DNA of 33,846 nucleotides from an uncultured Bacteroidales bacterium (GTDB taxonomy: Bacteria; Bacteroidota; Bacteroidia; Bacteroidales; Bacteroidaceae): positions 1 to 33,846 of the forward strand of contig CADBQP010000025.1 of the NCBI GenBank assembly GCA_902796835.1, given 5' to 3'. The position numbers were made by a program, and so were the translations under genes. Of this stretch, positions 25,596-33,837 are shown piece by piece. Each line of letters opens with the position of its first letter. Position 1 is the stretch's first letter. Below the pieces are notes generated by a model. The model had not been told where the DNA came from. It did no database searches and was given only the letters and a program-made list of their open reading frames with translations.

Positions 25596-25820
25596 ATGAA
25601 CCTTTTTAAAGCTTATGCCGATAATCAGCTTTCGCCCGAGGGCAAGGCGGCCTTCGAAGCACTGCTGGACAGCGAGCCCAAGGTGGCTGCGGCCTACAAG
25701 GAATACGTGCGCCACCAAAAGAAGGGCTTTCTCCACCATGGGCCCCACCCCATTCTGCACGTACTCATATTCCTGCTACTCGTTGCCGTATGCGTAATCC
25801 TCTACATGCTCACCCACTAA
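25596..25820 (+). CDS. 74-residue single-pass membrane protein, anti-sigma-like N-terminus
   Basis: Residues 1-40 read like the start of zinc-finger or FecR-type anti-sigma factors (LFKAYADNQLSPEGKAAFEALLDSEPKVAAAYKEYV: 'small domain, acidic, ends in a helix'), but there is no Cys/His zinc site. A histidine-rich link (HHGPHP) leads to one transmembrane helix (residues 53-71, ILHVLIFLLLVAVCVILYM). No sigma factor is adjacent. It starts the operon with the GH92 and GH20 genes (13 bases to GH92) and probably shares their promoter at 25548. The function is unknown. A regulatory or membrane-scaffold role is only a guess. Confidence 0.7.
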   Translation: MNLFKAYADNQLSPEGKAAFEALLDSEPKVAAAYKEYVRHQKKGFLHHGPHPILHVLIFLLLVAVCVILYMLTH

Positions 25821-25833
25821 ATTTATTGAGCAC

Positions 25834-28089
25834 ATGAAGCGAACAATCTGCCTTGCCTTATTGATAGTTGCTGCCGCAAATTCCCCGATGAAAGCGCAAA
25901 AAATTGCTGTCGACTACGTAAATCCCTTTATCGGCACGAGCAATTTTGGCACATGCAATCCCGGAGCCCTGGTGCCCAACGGCATGATGTCGGCAACGCC
26001 CTTCAACGTAATGGGAAGCGACCTGAACCACTGGGACAAGGACAAGCGCTGGTGGTCGACCCCCTACAGCTCCGACAACGTGGTGCTCACCGGCTTTTCT
26101 CACGTCAACCTGAGCGGCGTGGGCTGCCCCGACATGGGTTCGCTCCTGCTGATGCCCACCAGCGGCGAGCTCTGCGTGGACTATAGGCACTACGGCTCGG
26201 AATATGGCCACGAGAAGGCCTCGCCAGGCTATTATGCCACCCACCTGAATCGCTACGGCATCGATGCTGAGCTCACGGCCACCACGCGTACGGCCCGAGC
26301 TCGGTTCAGCTATCACAAGGGACAGGCCCACGTGCTGCTCAACCTGGGCGAGGGGCTCACCAACGAAACTGGCGCCATGGTGCGGCGCGTGTCGGAACGC
26401 GAAATTGAGGGCTGCAAATTGCTGGGCAACTTCTGCTACAACATGCCCGACGGCGTATTTCCCATCTATTTTGTGCTGCGCGTCAACAAAACGCCGCGCG
26501 ACGCCGGCTATTGGAAAAAACAGCGCCCCATGCAAGCCGAGGCCGAATGGGACAAGGACGCGGGGGGCTACAAAATCTACCGCCGCTACGCCAAGGAGCT
26601 CTCGGGCGACGACATTGGCTACTTCTTTAGCTTCGATGCCGCCGAGGGTGAGCAAATTGAAGTGCAGATGGGCGTATCGTTCGTAAGCCTGGAGGGAGCA
26701 CGCCGCAACCTGGAGCAAGAGCAAGGCACAAAAAGCTTCGACCAACTGCACCAGGAAGCACGTGAGGCATGGCAGCGCGAACTGTCGAAAATAGAAGTTG
26801 AGGGCGGCACCGACGATGAGCGCACCGTGTTCTACACAGCCCTCTACCACCTGCTCATCCACCCCAACGTGATGAACGACTGCGACGGCAGCTACCCCGA
26901 GATGGAACGCGCCACCACAGCCCATACCGAGCGCACACACTACACCGTGTTCTCGCTTTGGGACACCTATCGCAACACACACCCTCTGCTCTGTCTCATT
27001 CAGCCCGAGCGCCAACTCGACATGGTGCGCTCCATGGTGGAAAAAGGACGGGCGTGGGGTTGGATGCCAAAATGGGAACTCTACGGCCGCGAAACCAACA
27101 CGATGGACGGCGACCCTGCCTCAATTGTCATTGCCGACACCTGGCTGCGCGGACTGCGCGACTTCGACATTGAAACGGCCTATGCCCTCTGCCGAAAATC
27201 GTTTGCAACCGAAGGCTCGCGCAACTTTCTGCGCCCCGACAACGACGAATATCGCCGACGCGGCTACCTGGCCGTGCGAGGCGAGGCGAGCTTTGCCGTG
27301 AGTGCCGCCCTGGAATACTACATGGCCGACTATGCCCTCTCGCGCCTGGCTGCCTCGCTCGGAAAGACCGACGACGCTAAAATGTTTCGCCGCTCGGCCG
27401 ACGGATGGAAAAACTACTACGACTCCGAGTTCGGGCTCATCAGACCGCGCACCGATGACGGCCGCTTTCTGAGCCCCTTCAATCCGCTGGCCGGACAAAA
27501 CTTCGAAGCCAATCCAGGCTTCCACGAAGGCTGCGCCTGGAACTACACCTTCTACGTGCCCTTCGACATAGAAGGCCTGGCCAAACTCATGGGCGGAAAG
27601 CGTAAATTTGTGGACAAGCTACAATACGTGTTCGACCAAGGCCTCTATGACCCCGCCAACGAGCCCGACATCACCTATCCCTACCTGTTCTCACAATTCA
27701 AGGGCGAAGAGTGGCGCACACAGCTGCTCACCCAGAAGTTGCTCAAGCAGCATTTCAAAAACTCCTTCGACGGACTGCCCGGCAACGAAGACACCGGCGC
27801 CATGTCGGCATGGGCCATCTATTCCATGATGGGATTCTATCCCGACTGTCCCGGCGACCCATCTTATACACTCACCACACCCGTTTTCGACCGCATAACA
27901 CTGCACCTTGACCCACGCTACTATGAGAACGCCACGCTCGTCATCGAAAAGAAGGGGAAGGGCCAAACTATCAAAGGCATAACCATGGGCGACAAGCCCA
28001 TCAGACGCTATCGCATAGGCCACGACGAGCTCGTGGGCTGCGGCACCCTGACATTCATTACCCAAGAACGAAACGCCCGAAAACCATGA
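25834..28089 (+). CDS. GH92 alpha-mannosidase, exported
   Basis: A 751-residue GH92 calcium-dependent exo-alpha-mannosidase, normal length for the family, with a signal peptide ending MKAQ. Family blocks: VNPFIGTSNFGTCNPGALVPNG near the start; TGFSHVNLSGVGC; HPNVMNDCDGSYPEM; FSLWDTYRNTHPL with the conserved Asp (376-385); the probable acid Glu in FHEGCAWNYTFYVPFD (E565); and GNEDTGAMSAWAIYSMMGFYP in the C-terminal part. The sequence after NEP (DITYPYLF) differs from what I remember of the alpha-1,2 enzymes, so linkage is open (alpha-1,2, 1,3, 1,4 or mannosyl-phosphate). Stop and start overlap with the GH20 gene by ATGA. It probably trims mannose from host N-glycans in the periplasm. Confidence 0.93.
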   Translation: MKRTICLALLIVAAANSPMKAQKIAVDYVNPFIGTSNFGTCNPGALVPNGMMSATPFNVMGSDLNHWDKDKRWWSTPYSSDNVVLTGFSHVNLSGVGCPDMGSLLLMPTSGELCVDYRHYGSEYGHEKASPGYYATHLNRYGIDAELTATTRTARARFSYHKGQAHVLLNLGEGLTNETGAMVRRVSEREIEGCKLLGNFCYNMPDGVFPIYFVLRVNKTPRDAGYWKKQRPMQAEAEWDKDAGGYKIYRRYAKELSGDDIGYFFSFDAAEGEQIEVQMGVSFVSLEGARRNLEQEQGTKSFDQLHQEAREAWQRELSKIEVEGGTDDERTVFYTALYHLLIHPNVMNDCDGSYPEMERATTAHTERTHYTVFSLWDTYRNTHPLLCLIQPERQLDMVRSMVEKGRAWGWMPKWELYGRETNTMDGDPASIVIADTWLRGLRDFDIETAYALCRKSFATEGSRNFLRPDNDEYRRRGYLAVRGEASFAVSAALEYYMADYALSRLAASLGKTDDAKMFRRSADGWKNYYDSEFGLIRPRTDDGRFLSPFNPLAGQNFEANPGFHEGCAWNYTFYVPFDIEGLAKLMGGKRKFVDKLQYVFDQGLYDPANEPDITYPYLFSQFKGEEWRTQLLTQKLLKQHFKNSFDGLPGNEDTGAMSAWAIYSMMGFYPDCPGDPSYTLTTPVFDRITLHLDPRYYENATLVIEKKGKGQTIKGITMGDKPIRRYRIGHDELVGCGTLTFITQERNARKP

Positions 28090-30167
28090 AACGCATTCTC
28101 GCACTCTTTGCCCTGTGGCCGCTGTGGCTCTGGGCCCAGGAATCAAGCATTCAAATCATTCCCCAGCCGCAGCACTTGGAGCAGGGCAATGGACGCTACA
28201 CACTGCACAATGCCACCTTCAGCCTCCGCCTCGATGGCAGCGAGGCGCACGAACTGGCCGACTACATCAGCACCTCGCCGCTGCAGCTCAAAAGAAGCCG
28301 ATCGGAAAAGGCCGATGTGCGAATATTCCTCGATGAAACCGGCAAAAATTTTGAGAGCGACGAAGCCTATAGCCTCAAGGCCGACACCACAGGCATAGAA
28401 ATCAGCGCACGCCACGAAGCAGGACTCTTCTACGGCTTTCAAACCCTCTTGCAGCTGAGCCGACAACCCATCACGCTCGAGCGGGTGGGCTGTGTGCTGT
28501 TTCCCAAAGAGGAGGGCGACTTCGAAGTGCCCTACGTCAACATAGACGATGCACCACGCTTCAAATGGCGCGGCATGCACATGGACGTAAGCCGCCACTT
28601 TTTTTCGCCACGCCAAATCAAAAAACAGCTACGCATGATGGCGCGCTACAAGCTCAACCGCTTCCATTGGCATCTGACCGATGATTCGGGCTGGCGCCTT
28701 GAACTGAAAAGCTACCCGCAACTTACGCAGACCACGGCCTACAGACCCGTGGCCCACTACATGGACTGGAGCGAGCAGGGCCGCCGTTTCTGCAACAAAG
28801 ACACCAAGGGAGCCAGTGGCGGATGCTACACCCGGGCCGAGGTGCGCGACATCATAGACTACGCCCGCCGGCTACACATCACCGTGGTGCCCGAAATCGA
28901 AATGCCCGGCCACTCATGGGAAGTGTTGGCCACCTTTCCCGAATTGGCCTGCTCGGGGAAAGGATATGAAAACAGCGAGCTCTGTATAGGCAACGACAAG
29001 ACATTTACCTTCGTGGAGAAAGTGCTCAGCGAGGTGATGGAGATTTTCCCCTCCGAATACATACACATTGGCGGCGACGAGGCCGATCGCAGCCATTGGG
29101 CCAAGTGCTCCAAATGTCAGGCCCGGATGCAGCGCGAGGGCCTCAGCGATGTGCGCGAACTGCAAAGCTACTTCACACGTCGTGTCGAAGACTTTCTGGC
29201 CCGCCATGGCCGCAAAATGGTGGGTTGGGACGAGATTATCGAGGGAGGACTGTCGCCCAGAGCCACGGTGATGTCATGGCGCGGCGAGGAGGGCGGTATC
29301 ACGGCAGCCCGCACCGGACACGATGCCATTATGACTCCCTGGGTTTGCTACCTCGACAATGCGCAAGACTTTCCCATCTACGAACCGCGCGGCATTGGCG
29401 GCTACTTGCCCATTCGCCGATGCTACGACTACGACCCCGTGCCTGCAGCGCTCACGGAGCAGGAGGCCCGTCATATACTGGGCGTGCAGGCCAATCTTTG
29501 GGCCGAATTCATCCCCACCGAAGCCCATCAGGAATACATGTACTACCCCCGGCTTTGCGCCATTGCCGAAACAGCGTGGACAAAACCTCAGGCAAAAAAC
29601 TATGAGCGCTTTCGCGCCAAGGCCCTTGGCGAGGTGGAATGGCTCAAGCGGCAAGGCTACTATCCCTTTGAGCTGAAATACGAATACGGCGACCGCGTCG
29701 AGGCTCAACATCCCATTGCCCATAAAGCCATTGGCCGCCCCATCACGTATGTCACTCCTGTCTCGCCCAAATACCCGGGAAGCGGCGACAATACCCTGGT
29801 CGATGGTCTGCGCGGCGGCTTCACCTATCAGGACGGGCGCTGGCAGGGTTTCGAGTCGAAAGATTTCGACGTAACCATCGACCTCGGCTCAGTGGAGGAC
29901 ATCAGCCACGTGGAGGCCGAGTTCATTCAGCGCCTCGACCAATGGATATGGATGCCGCGCGAAGTCATTGTTTATGGCAGCGAGGACGGGCAGAACTTCA
30001 CCGAACTGGGTAGACAGCAGAACGACGTTGACCCGCAGATTCCAGGCTTCCAATTCCGCCACTATGGCTGGACGGGCCAGGCCAGGGCACGCTATGTGCG
30101 CTATGTTGCCCTGCAAAACGGCCACCCGGGAGGCTGGATTTTCACCGATGAAATCGTAGTGCAATAA
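28086..30167 (+). CDS. GH20 beta-N-acetylhexosaminidase with C-terminal discoidin-like domain
   Basis: A 693-residue exported enzyme (signal ends WLWAQ) that removes terminal beta-GlcNAc or beta-GalNAc. Domains: GH20b-like alpha/beta region (20-150); catalytic barrel starting YVNIDDAPRFKWRGMHMDVSRHF, with HWHLTDDSGWRLE; and the catalytic pair D331-E332 in IHIGGDEADRSHW. A discoidin-like module (about 560-693: SGDNTLVDGLRGG, FDVTIDLGSVEDISHVEAEF, MPREVIVYGSEDGQNF) probably binds glycan. It starts inside the stop of the GH92 gene (ATGA overlap), so the two are translationally coupled and likely act on the same N-glycan or mucin substrate. Confidence 0.94.
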   Translation: MKRILALFALWPLWLWAQESSIQIIPQPQHLEQGNGRYTLHNATFSLRLDGSEAHELADYISTSPLQLKRSRSEKADVRIFLDETGKNFESDEAYSLKADTTGIEISARHEAGLFYGFQTLLQLSRQPITLERVGCVLFPKEEGDFEVPYVNIDDAPRFKWRGMHMDVSRHFFSPRQIKKQLRMMARYKLNRFHWHLTDDSGWRLELKSYPQLTQTTAYRPVAHYMDWSEQGRRFCNKDTKGASGGCYTRAEVRDIIDYARRLHITVVPEIEMPGHSWEVLATFPELACSGKGYENSELCIGNDKTFTFVEKVLSEVMEIFPSEYIHIGGDEADRSHWAKCSKCQARMQREGLSDVRELQSYFTRRVEDFLARHGRKMVGWDEIIEGGLSPRATVMSWRGEEGGITAARTGHDAIMTPWVCYLDNAQDFPIYEPRGIGGYLPIRRCYDYDPVPAALTEQEARHILGVQANLWAEFIPTEAHQEYMYYPRLCAIAETAWTKPQAKNYERFRAKALGEVEWLKRQGYYPFELKYEYGDRVEAQHPIAHKAIGRPITYVTPVSPKYPGSGDNTLVDGLRGGFTYQDGRWQGFESKDFDVTIDLGSVEDISHVEAEFIQRLDQWIWMPREVIVYGSEDGQNFTELGRQQNDVDPQIPGFQFRHYGWTGQARARYVRYVALQNGHPGGWIFTDEIVVQ

Positions 30168-30219
30168 CCCCAATGCCGCAAAACGAAGGCAAAGAGTCGC
30201 TCAGCTGAGAGTTTTGTGG

Positions 30220-30227
30220 TAATTTTG
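30220..30227 (+). promoter_or_regulatory. -7 box of the LicD operon, at the start codon
   Basis: TAATTTTG, an exact TAnnTTTG, ends only 6 bases before the ATG at 30233. The expected transcription start falls on the start codon, so the mRNA may be leaderless. No clear -33 box. Confidence 0.5.
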
Positions 30228-30232
30228 CAGCA

Positions 30233-31081
30233 ATGTATCAGCAAAACAACGAACTAAAGACCTCGCAAACCACGCGCGACCTGCAACTGGCCAGCCTTTC
30301 GCTGCTTACGGCCATCGACACCGTTTGCCGACAGCACGGGCTTACCTACTATCTTATTGCGGGCACACTGCTCGGCGCCGTGCGCCACGGAGGATTTATT
30401 CCCTGGGACGACGACATGGACATTGGCATGCCACGCAAGGACTACGACCTGCTGATGCAGCATGCACAGGAATGGCTGCCGAAACCATTTCGCATTGTGA
30501 ACCACGAAAACGATGCGCACTATCCCAAATACTTTGCAAAGATTGAAAACACCGACACCACGCTCATCGAAAACAAACACCTGGGCTACGTGGGCGGCAT
30601 TTATTGCGATATCTTTGCACTCGACAATGTGCCAGACAGCCTGTGGCGACGCCGACTTCACTACACGAAGTTCAACCTCGTCAGACGCCTGCTCTACCTG
30701 GCCTACCGCAACCCCTACAAACACGGCCGCGGCCCCAGCAGCTGGCTGCCCCTGATGGTGCAAAAATGCTTCTCGAAGCCCCAACTACACCGATGGGCTC
30801 AACGACTGCTCCATAAGTACGGCGACAGGGAGTGCCAAAACGTAATGACCTTTGACGACGGATTTCGCGCCTTTCCGAAAACAGTCCTGGGAAAGCCCCA
30901 ACGCATCACGTTCGAAGGCATTGAGGCTAATGCACCGGCCGACACCGACAGATTTCTCAGCATCATGTACGGCCCCGACTACATGACGCCGCCACCCGAA
31001 GGCCAGCGAAGGGAGCATGGTCACTACTATTTCGACACGAACACGCCCTACAGCGAGTTTCAGCAACGACACAGCCTATGA
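30233..31081 (+). CDS. LicD-family phosphotransferase
   Basis: A 282-residue LicD-type protein (nucleotidyltransferase fold). The diagnostic block GTLLGAVRHGGFIPWDDDMDIGMPRKDY lies at 44-71, with the metal-binding acidic cluster WDDDMDI at 58-64. LicD family members move phosphocholine or related phospho-groups from CDP-linked donors onto glycans, and this pattern is established for several pathogens. The ATG at 30233 is the only good start, because the next Met is inside the motif. It overlaps the next gene by ATGA, so the operon is tightly coupled. The acceptor glycan and the group transferred are unknown. Confidence 0.93.
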   Translation: MYQQNNELKTSQTTRDLQLASLSLLTAIDTVCRQHGLTYYLIAGTLLGAVRHGGFIPWDDDMDIGMPRKDYDLLMQHAQEWLPKPFRIVNHENDAHYPKYFAKIENTDTTLIENKHLGYVGGIYCDIFALDNVPDSLWRRRLHYTKFNLVRRLLYLAYRNPYKHGRGPSSWLPLMVQKCFSKPQLHRWAQRLLHKYGDRECQNVMTFDDGFRAFPKTVLGKPQRITFEGIEANAPADTDRFLSIMYGPDYMTPPPEGQRREHGHYYFDTNTPYSEFQQRHSL

Positions 31082-32139
31082 AAATCGTTCTTTTCTGCGA
31101 AAACCAATATGCCATAGATATATTGCTTCCCCTGCAAGAATACGTGTGGGAGCACAAGACACCATGCCACGAGGTACTATGGTATATTCATGCCCCTAAA
31201 ATTCAAAACTTCCCGCTCGAAAGCAGCGTGGAATGGACCAGCAGCATACAGGACGTCTATGATTTTTCGCCCGAGGCCATCTTTGTGCCCGGCAACATCG
31301 TGCCCTACTACCTTCCCGGCGTAAAAATCCAAGTGTTCCACGGCTATGCAGCCGAGAAGAAGGACCATTGGATTATTCGCCACTACTTCGACACCTATTT
31401 CACGCAGGGCCCCTACTTCACGTCCCACTTTGAGGCCCTTGCCCGCCAGCACGGCACCTTCGAAGTGCGCGAAACGGGATGGCCCAAGCAGGACTGGATA
31501 TTCAAGCACCTGCACGACTACGATGCCCAGCGCGAAAAAATGCTGGCCCAACACGGACGAAGCCGCATTGTGCTTTATGCTCCCACATTCTCACCCAAGC
31601 TGTCGTCGTTACCCCACATGAAAACGGCTCTTGAGCAACTCCTTGAGCAGCGCGACGTGGTGCTCCTGATGAAGTTCCACCCCCTGACCCGCCCCGACTG
31701 GGCCGAAGAATACAAAGAGTGGGCCAAGACTCAGCCCCACGCCGTCTATGTAGACAAAAGCGAAAACATCACGACTTGTCAACTCATGAGCGACATCATG
31801 CTGAGCGACACCTCATCGGCCGTCTATGAATTCCTCTTACTCGACCGCCCCGTGGTGACCCTGCGCACCATCGCCAAAGACATCTATTGGGAAAACATCG
31901 ATGAGCCCAGCCAGTTGCTCAGCGCCTTCGACCACGCCCTGAATGACGGGCAAAGCCGCCAGCGCCGTCGCTGGGTGGTGGAGAACTACGACCCCCACCT
32001 CGACGGCCTTGTGTGCGAACGAATGATTCACCAAGCCGAAGACTACATCCGCCGCCACGGAGTGCCCAGCGAGCGTAAGCTCAACCCGTGGCGCAAATAT
32101 ACCAGCATCAAAACATTTGGACGCATCAAGCGCCATTAA
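31078..32139 (+). CDS. CDP-glycerol glycerophosphotransferase-like protein (TagB/TagF family)
   Basis: A 353-residue protein of the Glyphos_transf family, shorter than teichoic acid polymerases and close to TagB-like primases. The two catalytic histidine blocks are visible: QVFHGYAAEKKDHW (H88) and LLMKFHPLTRP (H201), and the nucleotide-binding DTSSAVYEFLLLDRP lies at 244-258. Such enzymes transfer glycerol-phosphate or related alditol-phosphates from a CDP donor. No signal peptide, so it works on the cytoplasmic face before export. It starts within the LicD stop (ATGA) and precedes the aminotransferase by 12 bases. A second CDP-dependent transferase in one operon is unusual, and LicD may act on a different position. 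Confidence 0.88.
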   Translation: MKIVLFCENQYAIDILLPLQEYVWEHKTPCHEVLWYIHAPKIQNFPLESSVEWTSSIQDVYDFSPEAIFVPGNIVPYYLPGVKIQVFHGYAAEKKDHWIIRHYFDTYFTQGPYFTSHFEALARQHGTFEVRETGWPKQDWIFKHLHDYDAQREKMLAQHGRSRIVLYAPTFSPKLSSLPHMKTALEQLLEQRDVVLLMKFHPLTRPDWAEEYKEWAKTQPHAVYVDKSENITTCQLMSDIMLSDTSSAVYEFLLLDRPVVTLRTIAKDIYWENIDEPSQLLSAFDHALNDGQSRQRRRWVVENYDPHLDGLVCERMIHQAEDYIRRHGVPSERKLNPWRKYTSIKTFGRIKRH

Positions 32140-32151
32140 ACACAAAAACGA

Positions 32152-33189
32152 ATGAATACCTACGCTTTTCCAGGCAACATTGAGGACGACATCCTGTCAA
32201 TAGCCTCTCAACAAATTCCCTATATGCGCACAGCTTGGTTTTCGGGCCTGATGAAGGAAAACGAAGCCATGCTGCTCCAACTCATCGACCAGCCCGATGG
32301 ACGGGTCATGTTTTTCACCGCATCGGGCACGGCCGCCATGGACGCCGTAGTGTCGAACTATGCGGCAGCCTTGGGCAAGGCCTTTGTCATCGACGGCGGT
32401 TCGTTTGGCCACCGCTGGGTGGAACTATGCGCCTACCACCAACTTGAGGCCGACGTGATGGAAGTGCCCTTTGCATGCGACATTGACTACGACGAGCTCG
32501 AAGAGAGAGTGGCCACGAGCCAGCCTCGCGTATTCCTGTGTCAGCACCACGAGACATCATCGGGCCAGAAATTCAATCTGGAGCGTATTTCCGCCATTTG
32601 CCGACGTCATGACGTGAGTCTGGTGGTAGATGTCATCAGCACCTTCCTGGCCGACGAGCTCAGCATGAGCCGTCTGGGCATTGACGTCTGCATCACAAGC
32701 ACACAAAAGGGCCTCAACCTGCCTCCTGGAGCTGCCCTCGTGTTCCTTTCACCCAAGGCTCTGCAGGTGAACTTCCTTCACAAAAATTACTATCTCGACT
32801 TTCAGGATAACCTCAAGAACCTGGAGCGCGGCCAAACGCCCTTCAGCCCGGCCACCACTCTGTTTATGCAGCTGCACGAACGCCTGCGCCGCGACACCGC
32901 CCTGGGAGTGGAAAAACTCATTGCCCAGACGGCCGAAAAGGCACACTACTTCAGAACATTGTGCCGCAAATATGGCTGGGAAGTGCCGGCCCAAGTTCCC
33001 TCAAACGCCATCACCGGTTTTTTCGTCCGCCAAGGTTACGAACACCTGTGCGATAAACTGCAGGAAAAAGGCATTTACATCATGCCCAATGCCGTGAAGG
33101 GATTCTTCCGAGTGTCTCACATGGGAGTGCAGAGTCATGCCGACCTCGACCAATTGGCAGCCGCCATACACCAAGCCACACAGTCATAA
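32152..33189 (+). CDS. Class V aminotransferase, 2-aminoethylphosphonate transaminase-like
   Basis: A 345-residue PLP fold-type I aminotransferase. PLP sites: phosphate-binding SGTAAMD (58-64), D160 in LVVDVISTFLADE, and the Schiff-base lysine K186 in ITSTQKGLNLPPG. The motif QHHETSSGQ (131-139) recalls the HETS.G block of 2-aminoethylphosphonate and alanine-glyoxylate transaminases. Its place between a CDP-dependent transferase and a cytidylyltransferase suggests it adds an amino group to a C2 or C3 phospho- or phosphono-aldehyde/ketone, giving 2-aminoethylphosphonate or a serinol-phosphate-like compound. No pepM or Ppd gene is in the window to make phosphonate precursors, so the substrate is open. 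Confidence 0.85.
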   Translation: MNTYAFPGNIEDDILSIASQQIPYMRTAWFSGLMKENEAMLLQLIDQPDGRVMFFTASGTAAMDAVVSNYAAALGKAFVIDGGSFGHRWVELCAYHQLEADVMEVPFACDIDYDELEERVATSQPRVFLCQHHETSSGQKFNLERISAICRRHDVSLVVDVISTFLADELSMSRLGIDVCITSTQKGLNLPPGAALVFLSPKALQVNFLHKNYYLDFQDNLKNLERGQTPFSPATTLFMQLHERLRRDTALGVEKLIAQTAEKAHYFRTLCRKYGWEVPAQVPSNAITGFFVRQGYEHLCDKLQEKGIYIMPNAVKGFFRVSHMGVQSHADLDQLAAAIHQATQS

Positions 33190-33212
33190 TCACCAATCCA
33201 CCCAGCCTAATT

Positions 33213-33695
33213 ATGAAACGCGTCTTCACATCAGGAAGTTTCGACCTATTCCACGTAGGCCACCTCAATATTCTCGAAAAGTCGGCCGCACTGGGCGACG
33301 AACTCATCGTAGGCGTGAGCACCGACGAGCTCATTGAAAAATACAAAGGAATGAAGCCCATCATTCCCTTTGAACAACGCATGCGCATTGTCGGCGCCAT
33401 CAAGTGCGTAACAAAAGTAGTGAAGCAAACCAAGCTCACCGAAATAGCCCAGCTTCAGCGCGAGCAGATTGACATTGTCACCATTGGCGACGACTGGAAA
33501 GACAAATATTTGGAAGGCCTCGAATGGATGAAGCAGCAGCCCGGCAAAGAGGTGGTATATTTCCCATATACCCCAGGTGTGAGCACTACCAGCATCAAGA
33601 AAACCATCATAGCTGCCAGCCACAAAATAGTGGAAGCCGCCCTGTTTCGCGAGGAGCAGAAAGAAACCGACTGGGACGAAGACCCCCGACCTTGA
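33213..33695 (+). CDS. TagD-like cytidylyltransferase
   Basis: A 160-residue nucleotidyltransferase of the glycerol-3-phosphate or ethanolamine-phosphate cytidylyltransferase type. The HxGH motif reads FHVGHL (H14, H17), with GDDW at 92-95, then the family's C-terminal nucleotide-binding block. There the usual R-T-x-G-I-S-T-T reads Y119-T-P-G-V-S-T-T: the conserved arginine is a tyrosine. It would activate a phospho- or phosphono-alcohol with CTP, giving the CDP donor for the LicD or glycerophosphotransferase-like enzymes upstream. It is 30 residues longer than B. subtilis TagD, with an acidic tail (TDWDEDP). Last gene of the operon seen here, with 23 bases between it and the aminotransferase. 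Confidence 0.88.
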   Translation: MKRVFTSGSFDLFHVGHLNILEKSAALGDELIVGVSTDELIEKYKGMKPIIPFEQRMRIVGAIKCVTKVVKQTKLTEIAQLQREQIDIVTIGDDWKDKYLEGLEWMKQQPGKEVVYFPYTPGVSTTSIKKTIIAASHKIVEAALFREEQKETDWDEDPRP

Positions 33696-33800
33696 TCGAG
33701 CCCTCTACTTTCCTGCCTCGGCACACTTGCCTCTTCGTGAAGACATTTCTGCCTTTGCGGGGGTCACCTGCATAATCACGTGTGAGCGTACACTAAAACC

Positions 33801-33837
33801 GTGATGTTTTTCGTTCTTGTAAGAAACGAGATATCAC
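33801..33837. repeat. Inverted repeat near the window end
   Basis: GTGAT (33801-33805) matches ATCAC (33833-33837), and TTCTT (33814-33818) matches AAGAA (33821-33825), making an imperfect 37-base dyad. An ATG at 33839 follows at once and may begin the next gene, but only a few bases of it are in the window. This could be an operator, a terminator without T tract, or chance. Confidence 0.4.

Noticed and set aside
25596..25820. Full ECF sigma/anti-sigma pair
   Set aside because: No sigma factor gene lies next to it, and the protein is too short for an anti-sigma factor with a periplasmic domain.
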